Assembly (NCBI RefSeq): GCF_963422335.1
Contig: NZ_OY729424.1
Coordinates: forward strand, 2,604,001 to 2,668,000
Source: an uncultured Roseateles sp.
GTDB taxonomy: Bacteria; Pseudomonadota; Gammaproteobacteria; Burkholderiales; Burkholderiaceae_C
Direction: 5' to 3'
DNA length: 64,000 nt
Shown: one piece after another, positions 7,449-16,381 of the stretch
Layout: each line of letters opens with the position of its first letter
Numbering within the stretch: position 1 is the first letter of the stretch
Translations under genes and position numbers: made by a program
Notes under the pieces: generated by a model
Seen by the model: the letters and a program-made list of their open reading frames with translations, nothing else
What the model was told of the DNA's origin: nothing
The model's database searches: none

Positions 7449-8404
7449 TGAGCATCGTCCAGACCCCCGATGATTTCAAGCACACCACGGTGCTGCTGGA
7501 CGAAGCCGTCGATGCTCTGCTGACCGACCCGAACGGCATCTATCTTGATGGCACCTTCGGCCGCGGTGGCCATTCTCGCCTGCTGCTGTCCCGCCTCGGC
7601 CCGCAGGGCCGGCTGATCGCCATCGACCGCGACCCCGAGGCGGTGGCCGAGGCGACGACCGGCGCCAACCGCATTGACGATCCCCGTTTCACCATCGTGC
7701 ATTCGGCCTTTGCCGACATGCGCGCCCAGCTCGACGCCCTGGGTGTGCAGCAGATCCAGGGCCTGCTGCTGGACCTGGGCGTTTCAAGTCCTCAGATCGA
7801 CAACCCCGAACGTGGCTTCAGCTTCCGTTTCAACGGTCCGCTGGACATGCGCATGGACACGACCCGAGGCGAAAGCGCCGCGGATTTTTTGGCCCGCGCC
7901 GATGAGCGCCAGATTGCGGAGGTGATACGCAACTATGGGGAAGAACGGTTTGCTGTATCGATTGCAAAGGCGCTTGTTGCTCGCCGGGAGAGCGGGAGTG
8001 CTGTTCGAAGCACCGACGATCTATCCGAAGTCGTGGCTCGTGCGGTCAAGACCCGCGAGCCGGGCCAGAACCCTGCAACGCGCACATTTCAAGCTCTTCG
8101 GATTTTCGTCAACGCCGAGCTTGAGGAGCTCGAGCAGGGATTGAGCGCGGCCATGCAATTGCTGGCCCCGGGCGGCCGCATGGCCATCATTTCCTTTCAC
8201 TCGCTGGAAGACCGCATCGTCAAGACCTTCATCGCCCGCGAAAGCAAGGACGAGTACGACCGCCGTGCCCCGTTTGCCGCGCCGAAGGCAATGCGGCTGC
8301 GGGCGCTCGGGCGCATCAAGCCTGGTGAGACCGAGGTCCGCGCCAACCCACGTTCACGCTCGGCCATCATGCGTGTGGCCGAACGGATGGAGTCGGGTAC
8401 ATGA
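7448..8404 (+). CDS. rsmH: 16S rRNA m4C1402 methyltransferase RsmH
   Basis: A 318-aa S-adenosylmethionine-dependent N4-methyltransferase acting on C1402 of 16S rRNA (formerly MraW). The SAM-binding motif DGTFGRGGHS lies near residues 33-42. LLLDLGVSSPQ and the conserved NPERGFSFRFNGPLDMRMD follow, and the C-terminal KPGETEVRANPRSRSA is typical. Length is normal for the family. The start overlaps the mraZ stop, and its end overlaps ftsL by 4 bp, as usual in this operon. Confidence 0.97.
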   Translation: MSIVQTPDDFKHTTVLLDEAVDALLTDPNGIYLDGTFGRGGHSRLLLSRLGPQGRLIAIDRDPEAVAEATTGANRIDDPRFTIVHSAFADMRAQLDALGVQQIQGLLLDLGVSSPQIDNPERGFSFRFNGPLDMRMDTTRGESAADFLARADERQIAEVIRNYGEERFAVSIAKALVARRESGSAVRSTDDLSEVVARAVKTREPGQNPATRTFQALRIFVNAELEELEQGLSAAMQLLAPGGRMAIISFHSLEDRIVKTFIARESKDEYDRRAPFAAPKAMRLRALGRIKPGETEVRANPRSRSAIMRVAERMESGT

Positions 8405-8694
8405 CCCGGCTGAATGTGTTGTTGATGATGGGTGTGCTGCTCAGCGGCATGTATCTGGTGCGCACCGCTTATGACTCGCGGCGCCTGTTCAACGAGATCG
8501 ACCGTGCGCAGAACGAGGCGCATCGGCTCGAGATCGACCTGCAGCGCCTGCAGGCCGAGCGCCATGCGCAGGCGACCAATCTGCGCGTCGAGCAGGTGGC
8601 CCGCGAGCGGCTGAAGATGCGGCCGATCACGCCGGCCATCACCCAGTCGGTCACCGACACTCGTGTTGCGAGCCCGACGGGAGGCAAGTCGTGA
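8401..8694 (+). CDS. ftsL: Cell division protein FtsL
   Basis: A 97-aa bitopic inner-membrane divisome protein that works with FtsB and FtsQ to activate FtsWI. It has one transmembrane helix (about 4-21) and then a coiled-coil-prone stretch rich in Arg, Glu and Leu (about 25-75), with RVEQVARERLKMRP, a signature of the family. It overlaps rsmH by 4 bp (ATGA) and ftsI by 4 bp (GTGA). Divergent in sequence, but position and topology make the call secure. Confidence 0.93.
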   Translation: MTRLNVLLMMGVLLSGMYLVRTAYDSRRLFNEIDRAQNEAHRLEIDLQRLQAERHAQATNLRVEQVARERLKMRPITPAITQSVTDTRVASPTGGKS

Positions 8695-10532
8695 TCGGCT
8701 GGTTCAAGCGCGGCTCGCAAAACGGCCAGAAGAGCGGCCCGAAGAGCGGTGCCACTTCAGCGCGCAGCAGCCTGCGCGCCAACAGTGCGCGCAGCGTCAA
8801 CTATTCGAGCAGCCCGCTGCTGGCCTCCAAGACACCGCCCTGGCGCTCGCGCCTGCTGGTGGCCGCTGTGGGCCTGGGCTTCTGCATTCTGCTGGGCCGT
8901 GCGCTTTACATCCAGGTCATAGGCACCGACTTCTTCCAGAAGCAGGGCGAAAGCCGCTATGCCCACGCGCTGGAGCTGCCGGCCAGCCGTGGCCGCATCA
9001 TCGACCGCACCGGCCAGGTGCTGGCGGCCAGCGTCGCCGTGCCTTCGATCTGGGCGATCCCCAAGGATGTGGACGCCACGCCTCAGCAGCGCAAGGAGCT
9101 GGCCAACCTGCTGGAAATCACCCCGCAGGAGCTGGATGCCAAGTTGGCCACCAGCCCCAAATTCGTCTGGCTGCGCCGTCAGTTGGACACCCAGGCGGCG
9201 ATACAGATCAAGCAGCTCAAGCTCAAGGGCATCTTCCAGGAAGGCGAGTTCAAGCGCAAATACCCGGAGGGCGAGGCGGCCGCCCATGTGGTGGGCTTCA
9301 CCAATGTCGAGGAACGCGGCCAGGAGGGCATAGAGCTGGCCTTCCAGAAGGAGTTGCAGGGTCGTGACGGCAGCCGCAATGTGGTCAAGGACCGCCTGGG
9401 CCGTGTGGTCGAGGACATCGGCGAGCGCGTGCCACCGAGCAACGGCCAGGACATCGATCTGTCGATCGACTCCAAGGTGCAGTTTTTCGCCTACCAGCGC
9501 ATCCGCGACGCGGTCGCCGAGCACAAGGCCAAGGCCGGCAGCGTGGTCGTGCTGGATGTCAAGACCGGCGAGATCCTGGCATTGGCCAACTTTCCCAGCT
9601 TCAATCCGAGCGACCGGCGCAATCTGTCGGGCAACCAGCTGCGCAACCGCGCGCTGACCGACACCTTCGAGCCCGGCTCGACAATGAAGCCGCTGATCGC
9701 CGCGCTGGCCATGGAGACCGGCCGCGTCACGCCCGACACCCTGATACAGACCGGCGACGGGAAGCTCAACTTTGCCGGCAGCGTGATCTCCGACACCAAG
9801 GCGCACGGCACGCTCAGCGTGGCGCAGGTGATACAGCAGTCCAGCAATATCGGCGTGGTCAAGATGGCCATGCAGATGCAGCCGCGCGAGATGCATGAGA
9901 TGTTTACCGAGGTGGGCTTGGGCCAGCGTCCGCAAATCCATTTCCCCGGTGCAGTGACCGGGCGGCTTCGGCCCTACAAATCCTGGCGCCCGATTGAGCA
10001 GGCGACGATGGCCTATGGCTACGGCTTGAGCGCATCGCTGCTGCAACTGGCGCGAGCCTACACGGTGTTCGGTCGTGACGGCGAGCTGATCCCCATCACC
10101 ATGACCAAGCAGCCCGACAACGTCGACGTGGCCGGCGTGCGCGTGTTTTCGCCCAAGACCGCGCAGGCCGTGCGCCTGATGCTGCAGATGGCAGCAGGCC
10201 CGGGCGGCACTGGTCCGCTGGCGCAGACCCAGGGCTACAGCGTGGGCGGCAAGTCGGGCACGGCGCACAAGCAGGAAGGCAAGGGCTATGCGTCGCACAA
10301 ATACCGTTCCTGGTTTGTCGGCCTGGCGCCGATCAGCAACCCGCGGCTGATCGTCGCCGTGATGGTCGATGAGCCGACCAACGGCAAGTATTACGGCGGC
10401 CTGGTGGCCGCGCCGGTGTTCAGCCAGGTGGTGCAGCAGTCGCTGCGCCTGCTGGGCGTGCCGCCCGATCTGGAGGTCAAGCCCCAAATCGTCGCGCACC
10501 AGGTCGAAACCGCGCAAGAGAGTTTTCAATAA
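8691..10532 (+). CDS. ftsI: Septal peptidoglycan transpeptidase FtsI (PBP3)
   Basis: A 613-aa class B penicillin-binding protein that cross-links septal peptidoglycan in the FtsWI complex. A cytoplasmic basic N-terminus precedes a transmembrane helix (about 50-70). The PBP dimerisation domain follows (GRIIDRTGQVLAASV), then the transpeptidase domain with S330 in GSTMKPL, S384-S385-N386 and the K521 motif KSGTA. The start is GTG8691, overlapping the ftsL stop. The extra Gly/Ser/Lys-rich N-terminal tail is common in Burkholderiales. Secure assignment. Confidence 0.97.
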   Translation: MIGWFKRGSQNGQKSGPKSGATSARSSLRANSARSVNYSSSPLLASKTPPWRSRLLVAAVGLGFCILLGRALYIQVIGTDFFQKQGESRYAHALELPASRGRIIDRTGQVLAASVAVPSIWAIPKDVDATPQQRKELANLLEITPQELDAKLATSPKFVWLRRQLDTQAAIQIKQLKLKGIFQEGEFKRKYPEGEAAAHVVGFTNVEERGQEGIELAFQKELQGRDGSRNVVKDRLGRVVEDIGERVPPSNGQDIDLSIDSKVQFFAYQRIRDAVAEHKAKAGSVVVLDVKTGEILALANFPSFNPSDRRNLSGNQLRNRALTDTFEPGSTMKPLIAALAMETGRVTPDTLIQTGDGKLNFAGSVISDTKAHGTLSVAQVIQQSSNIGVVKMAMQMQPREMHEMFTEVGLGQRPQIHFPGAVTGRLRPYKSWRPIEQATMAYGYGLSASLLQLARAYTVFGRDGELIPITMTKQPDNVDVAGVRVFSPKTAQAVRLMLQMAAGPGGTGPLAQTQGYSVGGKSGTAHKQEGKGYASHKYRSWFVGLAPISNPRLIVAVMVDEPTNGKYYGGLVAAPVFSQVVQQSLRLLGVPPDLEVKPQIVAHQVETAQESFQ

Positions 10533-10533
10533 A

Positions 10534-12039
10534 GTGGCACTGACCCATCTCAAATCCCCCGAGGCCGCCGCCCGCTGGTTGCAGGAGTGGACCACCGGTG
10601 CGCTGCGCACCGACAGCCGCGGCGTGGCTGCTGGCGACGCCTTCATCGCCTGGCCGGGCTATGCCAAGGACGGCCGCGAGTACGTGGGTGCGGCGCTGGC
10701 GGCCGGGGCCGCGACCTGCCTGGTCGAGGACGAGGGCGTTGAGGCCTATGGCTTTGCCGATGCTCGCGTGGCCTCGCTGCCCGGGCTGAAGGCAAAGACC
10801 GGCCTGATTGCCGCCGCCTACTACGGCGCACCGAGCGAAAAGCTGGCCGTGATCGCCAGCACCGGCACCAATGGCAAGACCTCGACTGCCTGGTGGATGG
10901 CTCAGACCCTGAGCCTGCTGGGCCAGCGCTGTGGCGTGGTCGGCACGCTTGGTGTGGGCGAGCCGCCGCTGCCGGGGGCCAACAAGACAGCCGAAATCGA
11001 ATACACCGGCCTGACCACGCCCGATCCGGTACTGCTGCAAGCCAACTTCCGCCGCATGGCGGACCAGGGCTATACCGCCTGTGCAATCGAGGCCTCGTCG
11101 ATAGGCATCAAGGAGCAGCGCCTGGCCGGAACGCGCATCCGCGTCGCGCTGTACACCAACTTCACGCAGGACCATCTGGACTATCACGGCGACATGGACG
11201 CCTACTGGGCGGCCAAGCGCGAGCTGTTCGACTGGCCCGGCCTGCAGGCCGCGGTGCTGAATCTCGACGATGCCAAGGGGGCCGAACTGGCCGTTGAACT
11301 GGCCGGCAAACTCGATGTCTGGGGCTATGGCCTCAACCGTGTCGATGCGCGGCTGGCGGCCGTTGACCTCCACTACCGTGCCGGCGGCCTGGCTCTCACC
11401 TTGAAAGAGGGTGGCGAGTCGCTGCTGGTCGAGACCGGCCTGATCGGCGAGTACAACGTCGCCAATCTGCTGTCGGTGATCGGAGGCTTGCGCGCCTTGG
11501 GTCATACGCTGGCCGATGCGGCACGCGTGGCCGCTCAGGTCACCCCGGTGCCCGGCCGCATGCAGCGCGTCGGCAACGGCCGCGAGCTGCCGCAGTTGGT
11601 GGTGGACTATGCCCACACCCCCGACGCGCTGGACAAGGCCTTGCAGGCGCTGGCCCCGCTGGCGGCTGCGCGCGGTGGCAAGCTGGTTTGCGTGTTCGGT
11701 TGCGGAGGTGACCGTGACCGCACCAAGCGCCCGCTGATGGGTGGCATCGCCGCGCGCCTGGCCGCTCAGGTGATCGTCACCAGCGACAACCCGCGCACCG
11801 AAGAGCCGGAGCAGATCCTGGCCGATATCGCCGCCGGCATGCCTGCCGAAGCGCCGCAAGCCCTGGTCGTGGACCGCCAGTTCGCCATTCAGCAGGCCGT
11901 GCTGGGCGCTGATGCCTGCGACGTGATCCTGGTCGCCGGCAAGGGCCATGAGGACTATCAGGAGATCGCCGGTGTGCGCCGGCCCTTCTCCGATGTTGAC
12001 GAAGCGCGCGCTGCCTTGATCGCGAGGGCCGGCCTGTGA
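10534..12039 (+). CDS. murE: UDP-MurNAc-tripeptide synthetase MurE
   Basis: A 501-aa cytoplasmic ligase adding the third amino acid to UDP-MurNAc-L-Ala-D-Glu. It has the ATP loop STGTNGKTSTAWW (about 108-120), central domain DYHGDMDAYW, and the C-terminal SDNPRTEEP. The DNPR motif indicates meso-diaminopimelate as substrate. The start GTG10534 lies one base after the ftsI stop; the N-terminal LRTDSRGVAAGDAFIA is the family's substrate-binding domain. The end overlaps murF by 4 bp. Confidence 0.96.
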   Translation: MALTHLKSPEAAARWLQEWTTGALRTDSRGVAAGDAFIAWPGYAKDGREYVGAALAAGAATCLVEDEGVEAYGFADARVASLPGLKAKTGLIAAAYYGAPSEKLAVIASTGTNGKTSTAWWMAQTLSLLGQRCGVVGTLGVGEPPLPGANKTAEIEYTGLTTPDPVLLQANFRRMADQGYTACAIEASSIGIKEQRLAGTRIRVALYTNFTQDHLDYHGDMDAYWAAKRELFDWPGLQAAVLNLDDAKGAELAVELAGKLDVWGYGLNRVDARLAAVDLHYRAGGLALTLKEGGESLLVETGLIGEYNVANLLSVIGGLRALGHTLADAARVAAQVTPVPGRMQRVGNGRELPQLVVDYAHTPDALDKALQALAPLAAARGGKLVCVFGCGGDRDRTKRPLMGGIAARLAAQVIVTSDNPRTEEPEQILADIAAGMPAEAPQALVVDRQFAIQQAVLGADACDVILVAGKGHEDYQEIAGVRRPFSDVDEARAALIARAGL

Positions 12040-13460
12040 GCGCAGCGCCTCTCATGACCTTGGCCCAGGCCCTGCACCTGATGCAGCCAGCCGTGCCGCA
12101 GGCGCGCCTGGTTGGCAGCGGTGAGTTGGAGTTCGCCCGTGTGCACAGCGATTCGCGCAGCCTGCAGGCCGGTGATCTGTTCGTCGCGCTGCGTGGCGAG
12201 CGCTTTGACGCCAACGACTTTCTCGCCCAGGCCAAAGCCTCGGGCGCTGTGGCCGCGCTGGCCGAACGCGGCCTGGATGCCGCCGGCCTGCCTGGCATCG
12301 AGGTGCCAGACGCCAAGGCCGCCCTGGGTGCGCTGGCCCATGCCTGGCGCCGCCACTGCCATCTGCCGCTGATCGCAGTGGCCGGCAGCAATGGCAAGAC
12401 CACGGTGACACAGATGATCGGCAGCATCCTGCGCGCCTGGGTTGGCGATGCGGCGCTGGCCACGCAGGGTAACCTCAACAACGATATCGGCGTGCCGCTG
12501 ACTCTGATGCGCCTGCGCCAGGACGATGCGCAATGGCACCGCGCGGCCGTGGTCGAGATCGGCATGAACCACCCGGGCGAGATCGCCCCGCTGGCGCTGA
12601 TGGCCCAGCCGACGGTGGCCCTGGTCAACAACGCGCAACGCGAGCACCAGGAGTTCCTGCTGACCGTGGAAGCCGCCGCGCGCGAGAATGGCGAAGTGAT
12701 CACGGCGCTGGGCGCAGCTGGTGTTGCCGTGTTCCCGGCGGAAGACGCGTGTGCGCCGATCTGGCATGAGCTGGCCGGCCAGCGTCCGCACCTGAGCTTT
12801 GCGCTGCAGGGCGAGGCTGATGTGACCGGGCGGGCCACCTGGGTTGACACCGGCCACTGGGCTTTGGAGCTGCGCACCCCTGCCGGTGATGCGCCGGTGG
12901 CCCTTGCCGTGGCTGGCTTGCACAACGTTCGCAATGCCTTGGCGGCGGCGGCCTGCGCGCTGGCCGCCGGCGCGCCGCTGAATGCCATCGCTCGTGGTCT
13001 GGAGTCCTTCCGGCCGGTCAAGGGCCGCTCGCAGCTGAAGAGCATTCCGTTCCAGGGCCAGACCTTGACCCTGATCGACGACAGCTACAACGCCAACCCC
13101 GACAGCGTGCGCGCCGCTATCGAGGTGTTGTCCTCACTGCCGGGCCCGACCTGGCTGGTGCTGGGCGATATGGGCGAAGTGGGCGACAAGGGTCCCGAGT
13201 TCCACCGCGAGGTCGGTGCCCTGGCGGCCCAACTGGGCATCCAGCATCTATGGACGGCAGGCACGGCGGCACGTGATGCGGCCAGCGCCTACGGCCCGCA
13301 AGCGCAAACCTTCGACACGACGGCCGCCCTGGTGGCCGCCTTGCAACAAGCACCCACCGCACGCGCGGTGCTGGTGAAAGGATCGAGATTCATGCAGATG
13401 GAACAGGTGGTCGCCGCGCTCAGTGGCCCGACCCTGGATGGAGGCGCACATGCTGCTTAG
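12036..13460 (+). CDS. murF: UDP-MurNAc-pentapeptide synthetase MurF
   Basis: A 474-aa ligase that adds D-Ala-D-Ala to the UDP-MurNAc-tripeptide. The domain order is that of MurF: N-terminal HSDSRSLQAGDLFVAL, ATP loop AVAGSNGKTTVTQM (about 113-126), central EIGMNHPGEI, and the C-terminal domain with LIDDSYNANPDSVRAA. The start is GTG12036, overlapping murE. The 3' end overlaps mraY by 11 bp. Confidence 0.96.
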   Translation: MSAAPLMTLAQALHLMQPAVPQARLVGSGELEFARVHSDSRSLQAGDLFVALRGERFDANDFLAQAKASGAVAALAERGLDAAGLPGIEVPDAKAALGALAHAWRRHCHLPLIAVAGSNGKTTVTQMIGSILRAWVGDAALATQGNLNNDIGVPLTLMRLRQDDAQWHRAAVVEIGMNHPGEIAPLALMAQPTVALVNNAQREHQEFLLTVEAAARENGEVITALGAAGVAVFPAEDACAPIWHELAGQRPHLSFALQGEADVTGRATWVDTGHWALELRTPAGDAPVALAVAGLHNVRNALAAAACALAAGAPLNAIARGLESFRPVKGRSQLKSIPFQGQTLTLIDDSYNANPDSVRAAIEVLSSLPGPTWLVLGDMGEVGDKGPEFHREVGALAAQLGIQHLWTAGTAARDAASAYGPQAQTFDTTAALVAALQQAPTARAVLVKGSRFMQMEQVVAALSGPTLDGGAHAA

Positions 13461-14628
13461 CCTCGCACAACTGCTGCAGGAGCTCTACCCCGATATGGGG
13501 TTTTTGCGCGTGTTCCAGTACATCACCTTCCGTGCCGTGATGGCCGCGCTGACCAGCCTGTTGATAGGCCTGGCCTTCGGCCCCTGGGTGATTCGCTGGC
13601 TGACGGCGATGAAGATCGGCCAGCCAATCCGCGAATACGGCGTGCAGCAGCATCTGGTCAAGAGCGGCACACCGACGATGGGTGGCGTGCTGATACTGAT
13701 AGGCATCGCTGTCTCGACGCTGTTGTGGTTCGACTGGAGCAACCGTTTCGTCTGGGTGGTGATGATGGTCACCCTCGGTTTCGGCGCAATCGGCTGGGCC
13801 GATGACTGGCGCAAGGTCGTGCACAAGAACCCCGAAGGCATGGCCAGCCGCGAGAAGTTCTTCTGGCAATCGCTGATCGGACTGGTGGCGGCGCTGTACC
13901 TGGCTTTCAGCGTGTCGGAGACCTCGAATTTGCGCGTGCTGGAGTTGTTCCTTCGCTGGGTGCAGAGCGGCTTCTCGAACGACCTGCCACCCAAAGCCGA
14001 CCTGCTCGTACCGTTCTTCAAGACGGTCAGCTATCCGCTCGGCGTGTTCGGCTTCATAGCCTTGACCTACTTCGTCATCGTCGGCAGCAGCAATGCCGTC
14101 AACATCACCGACGGGCTGGACGGCTTGGCCATCATGCCGGTGGTGATGGTGGGCTCGGCCCTGGGCGTGTTCGCCTATGTGACCGGGTCCTCGGTCTATT
14201 CGAAGTACCTGCTGTTCCCCTACATCCCCGGCTCGGGCGAGCTGCTGATCTTCTGTGCGGCGATGGCCGGTGCGGGCCTGGCCTTTCTGTGGTTCAACAC
14301 CCATCCGGCCCAGGTCTTCATGGGTGATGTCGGCGCGCTGAGCCTCGGCGGCGCCCTGGGCACGATGGCCGTGATCACGCGCCAGGAAATCGTGCTGGGC
14401 ATCATGGGCGGCGTCTTCGTGATGGAGGTGCTGTCGGTGATGCTGCAGGTGAGCTGGTTCAAGTTCACCAAGAAGCGCTATGGCGAGGGCCGGCGCATCT
14501 TCAAGATGGCGCCGCTGCACCACCACTTCGAGAAGTCGGGCTGGAAGGAGACGCAGGTCGTTGTGCGCTTCTGGATCATCACCATGCTGCTGTGCCTGGT
14601 CGGCCTGGCCAGCTTGAAGCTGCGCTGA
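13450..14628 (+). CDS. mraY: Phospho-MurNAc-pentapeptide translocase MraY
   Basis: A 392-aa polytopic inner-membrane enzyme making lipid I from UDP-MurNAc-pentapeptide and undecaprenyl phosphate. Conserved cytoplasmic motifs are visible: GTPTMGGVLI, the paired acidic residues in GWADDWRK, NITDGLDGLAIMP, and the histidine motif MAPLHHHFE near the C-terminus. About ten hydrophobic helices. ATG13450 gives the usual MLLSLAQLLQE start and overlaps murF by 11 bp. Full length. Confidence 0.97.
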   Translation: MLLSLAQLLQELYPDMGFLRVFQYITFRAVMAALTSLLIGLAFGPWVIRWLTAMKIGQPIREYGVQQHLVKSGTPTMGGVLILIGIAVSTLLWFDWSNRFVWVVMMVTLGFGAIGWADDWRKVVHKNPEGMASREKFFWQSLIGLVAALYLAFSVSETSNLRVLELFLRWVQSGFSNDLPPKADLLVPFFKTVSYPLGVFGFIALTYFVIVGSSNAVNITDGLDGLAIMPVVMVGSALGVFAYVTGSSVYSKYLLFPYIPGSGELLIFCAAMAGAGLAFLWFNTHPAQVFMGDVGALSLGGALGTMAVITRQEIVLGIMGGVFVMEVLSVMLQVSWFKFTKKRYGEGRRIFKMAPLHHHFEKSGWKETQVVVRFWIITMLLCLVGLASLKLR

Positions 14629-14632
14629 CATC

Positions 14633-16381
14633 ATGCGACACCTGCAAGACCTCAACGTCATGGTGCTGGGACTCGGTGAGTCCGGCTTGGCCATGGCCGT
14701 CTGGTGCGCGCGCTTCGGTGCCCAGGTGCAGGTCTGGGATTCGCGCGAGCACCCGCCGCAGGCGGCAGCCCTGGCAGAGAAGGTGCCAAGCGCCACGCGC
14801 CTGAGCGGCGACTTTGCCGAGAACGTCTTGCATGGCGTGCAGCTGCTGCTGAAGAGCCCGGGCCTGGCGCCCGGCGACGTGCGCATCGCGCCGCTGCTGG
14901 CCCAGGCCCGCGCCGCCGGCATACGCATCCAGGGTGAGCTGGAGTTGTTTGCTCAAGGCCTGGCCGATCTGAAGGCCGAGCGCCGCTACGCCCCGGCCGT
15001 GCTGGCCATCACCGGCACCAATGGGAAGACCACCACCACGGCCATGACGGCCCAGCTGGTGGCACGCACCGGCAAGCGCGTGGCCATGGCCGGCAATATC
15101 GGACCGACGATGCTGGACACCTTGGCCACGGCGCTGGACCTGGAGCCGGTGGTCGAGGTAGCACCTGAGGTGGTGGCCGAGCCGGTGGTTGTTGAAGAGC
15201 CCGCTGAAGTGGATGAGTCGGTGGTTGAGCCGGCGGTTGAACCGGTTGCCGAAGTGGCGGCAGAGCCCGTCCCCGAGCAAACCACGCTCGAAGCCGTAGA
15301 CGCGCTGCTCGACGAGCCGCCGCTGCCGATCAAGCCGCCGCCGCCCAAGCCTCCGGTGTTCGAGCACCTGCCCGAGGTCTGGGTGCTTGAACTATCCAGC
15401 TTCCAGCTTGATGGCGTGCAGGGGTTCGAGCCGACAGCAGGCACCGTGCTGAACATCACGCAAGATCATCTGGACTGGCATGGCGGCATGGAGGCCTACA
15501 TCGCCGCCAAGGCCCGCGTGTTTGGCGAGCAGGGCGTGATGGTGATCAACCGCGACGACCCACGGGTCGAGGCCCTGGTGCCGGCGCCGGTGACGGTCAA
15601 GGGCGGCCGCGGGCGGCCGACCCGCGCGGTGTCGCGCAAGCTGGTGCGCTTCGGGCTTGATGCGCCGGATAGGCCGGGCGACTTCGGCCTCGTCACCGAG
15701 AACGGCATGGCCTGGCTGGTGCGCGCCTTGGAAGCCGACGAGACGATCAAGCGGCGCAAGGATGATGACGAGGAAGAGATCATCATCCAGCGCCTGATGC
15801 CGGCCGACGCGCTGCGCGTGCGTGGCCGCCACAATGCCTCGAACGCGTTGGCCGCGCTGGCGCTGTGCAGCACCGCCGGCCTGCCGCTGGCACCCATGCT
15901 GCATGGCCTGCGCGAGTATCGCGGCGAGCCGCATCGCGTCGAGCATGTCAACACCGTAGCCGGCATCGATGCGATCGATGACAGCAAGGGCACCAATGTC
16001 GGCGCCACTGTGGCCGCGTTGAACGGCCTGGGCCAGGACCGCGCGCCTTCGAAGATCGTTGTGATCCTCGGCGGCGACGGCAAGGGGCAGGACTTCAGCC
16101 CTCTGGCCGTGCCAGTCGCCCGTCATGCCCGCGCGGTCGCGCTGATCGGCCGTGATGCCGCTCAGATCGAAGCAGCCCTGGCCGATGCCGGCGTGCCGCT
16201 ACAGCGCTTCGATGACCTGCCAGCAGCCACCACCTGGGCCTTCGAGCAGGCGCAGTCCGGTGACTGCGTGCTGCTGAGCCCGGCCTGCGCCAGCCTGGAC
16301 ATGTTCCGCAACTACGCCCACCGCGCCGAAGTCTTTGTTGACGCGGTGCAGGCGCTGGCCAACGAGCGGGGGTTGGCATGA
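14633..16381 (+). CDS. murD: UDP-MurNAc-L-Ala:D-Glu ligase MurD with large insertion
   Basis: A 582-aa protein, clearly longer than the usual 440-500 aa of MurD, which adds D-glutamate to UDP-MurNAc-L-Ala. It has an N-terminal Rossmann-like domain (VLGLGESGLAMA), ATP loop AITGTNGKTTTT (125-136), VWVLELSSFQLD, NITQDHLDWHG and the C-terminal IDDSKGTNVGA. The excess lies mainly at residues about 170-247 (15140-15371): a Val/Glu/Pro-rich segment of repeated VEP/AEP steps and a polyproline stretch, between the ATP loop domain and the conserved LPEVWVLELSS strand. A second charged loop (KRRKDDDEEE) sits near residue 378. All catalytic motifs are intact, so the enzyme should be active. Confidence 0.95.
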   Translation: MRHLQDLNVMVLGLGESGLAMAVWCARFGAQVQVWDSREHPPQAAALAEKVPSATRLSGDFAENVLHGVQLLLKSPGLAPGDVRIAPLLAQARAAGIRIQGELELFAQGLADLKAERRYAPAVLAITGTNGKTTTTAMTAQLVARTGKRVAMAGNIGPTMLDTLATALDLEPVVEVAPEVVAEPVVVEEPAEVDESVVEPAVEPVAEVAAEPVPEQTTLEAVDALLDEPPLPIKPPPPKPPVFEHLPEVWVLELSSFQLDGVQGFEPTAGTVLNITQDHLDWHGGMEAYIAAKARVFGEQGVMVINRDDPRVEALVPAPVTVKGGRGRPTRAVSRKLVRFGLDAPDRPGDFGLVTENGMAWLVRALEADETIKRRKDDDEEEIIIQRLMPADALRVRGRHNASNALAALALCSTAGLPLAPMLHGLREYRGEPHRVEHVNTVAGIDAIDDSKGTNVGATVAALNGLGQDRAPSKIVVILGGDGKGQDFSPLAVPVARHARAVALIGRDAAQIEAALADAGVPLQRFDDLPAATTWAFEQAQSGDCVLLSPACASLDMFRNYAHRAEVFVDAVQALANERGLA

